From Streptomyces sp. GESEQ-4 (lineage in GTDB: Bacteria; Actinomycetota; Actinomycetes; Streptomycetales; Streptomycetaceae): a DNA stretch of 64,000 nucleotides. Of this stretch, positions 63,871 through 64,000 are shown one piece after another (within the stretch, counting starts at the first letter, position 1; every line of letters begins with the position of its first letter). The translations under genes and the position numbers were made by a program. Location: positions 85,850 to 149,849 of the forward strand of contig NZ_JAFFSU010000020.1 in the NCBI RefSeq assembly GCF_017948455.1. Direction: 5' to 3'. The notes beneath the pieces are model-generated. The model was not told the DNA's origin. It saw only the letters and a list, made by a program, of their open reading frames with translations, and did not search any database.

Positions 63871-64000
63871 CACCCCCGGCGCCGGCGGGGGCGCGCCCGC
63901 CGGCCCGGCGGGGCAGGGGCGGGGGGGGGGGGGGGCGCCCCCCCCCCCCCCCCGCGCGGGGGGGGCGGGGGCGGGGGGGGGGGGCGGTGGCGGGGGGGGG
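63871..64000. other. Poly-G/C low-quality end of window
   Basis: About 130 bases of almost pure G and C with runs of 10-17 G or C and hardly any A or T. It does not resemble coding sequence of this genome and probably reflects assembly or read-end error. Confidence 0.8.

Noticed and set aside
63871..64000. Poly-G/C tract as a repeat or structural element (G-quadruplex, telomere-like)
   Set aside because: Run lengths are irregular and there is no palindromic order as in Streptomyces telomeres; a sequencing artefact is simpler.
1..64000. CRISPR arrays, tRNA or rRNA genes, prophage modules
   Set aside because: No regular spaced repeats, cloverleaf-like sequences, rRNA cores or phage structural genes were seen.

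Overview
The window reads as a piece of a Streptomyces chromosome. GC content is very high, third codon positions are almost all G or C, GTG starts are common, and Tat or lipoprotein exporters, MsiK-dependent-looking sugar ABC importers and many TetR/LacI/LysR regulators are present. I identified no rRNA, tRNA, CRISPR array or prophage.

Layout. 1-944: partial SMP-30-like gene and a small winged-helix regulator. 1127-9232: a galactan/galacto-oligosaccharide locus (secreted GH53 galactanase, GH42 beta-galactosidase, lipoprotein binding protein, two permeases, LacI repressor) with a lac-like operator in the divergent promoter. 9409-12010: VOC protein, probably leaderless MarR gene, an AraC scrap, SseB-like protein and a flavin-dependent oxygenase. 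12107-15949: two same-orientation copies of an IS1634-type element (left truncated, right full length but frameshifted) bracketing a TetR/SDR pair. 15950-18026: a decayed DUF899 gene, then a TetR/SDR pair sharing an operator motif. 18192-22167: a large secreted multidomain sugar-associated protein and a PIG-L deacetylase. 22188-24623: gene scraps, GNAT, and a TetR with two small membrane proteins. 24624-32249: rhamnosidase (GH78) locus with its own ABC importer and LacI regulator. 32421-36685: transporter, GAF/PucR regulator and 3-hydroxybutyrate dehydrogenase.

36740-55771 holds more core-like genes: Nudix, apolipoprotein N-acyltransferase, O-antigen-ligase-like membrane protein, glutamate-racemase-like protein, HpnB-like glycosyltransferase, tandem TerD protein, MOSC protein, a beta-helix/AAA+ ATPase fusion converging on a membrane alpha/beta hydrolase, DeoR regulator, SRPBCC protein, Cds1-type cysteine desulfhydrase and an RsbW-like kinase. 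55875-59472 is a SHOCT/ABC ATPase/FtsX-type permease operon. 59620-62026 is a divergent pair that looks like ilvC-ilvY, but the reductoisomerase is the long, plant-like class II form. 62045-63693 is a divergent SDR/MmyB-like regulator pair. Beyond about 63870 the sequence collapses into G and C runs and looks unreliable.

How the genes work together: the two glycoside-hydrolase loci each combine polymer or glycoside cleavage, lipoprotein capture, ATPase-less ABC import and LacI control. Several TetR, MarR, LysR and XRE genes sit beside palindromes that probably control them and their neighbours.

The most unusual items are the IlvY-like/plant-type KARI pair, the beta-helix/CbbX-type AAA fusion, the IS-bracketed TetR/SDR cassette and the paired TetR operators at 16626 and 17307. 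All functional assignments rest on reading the sequence and family knowledge; no database search was run.
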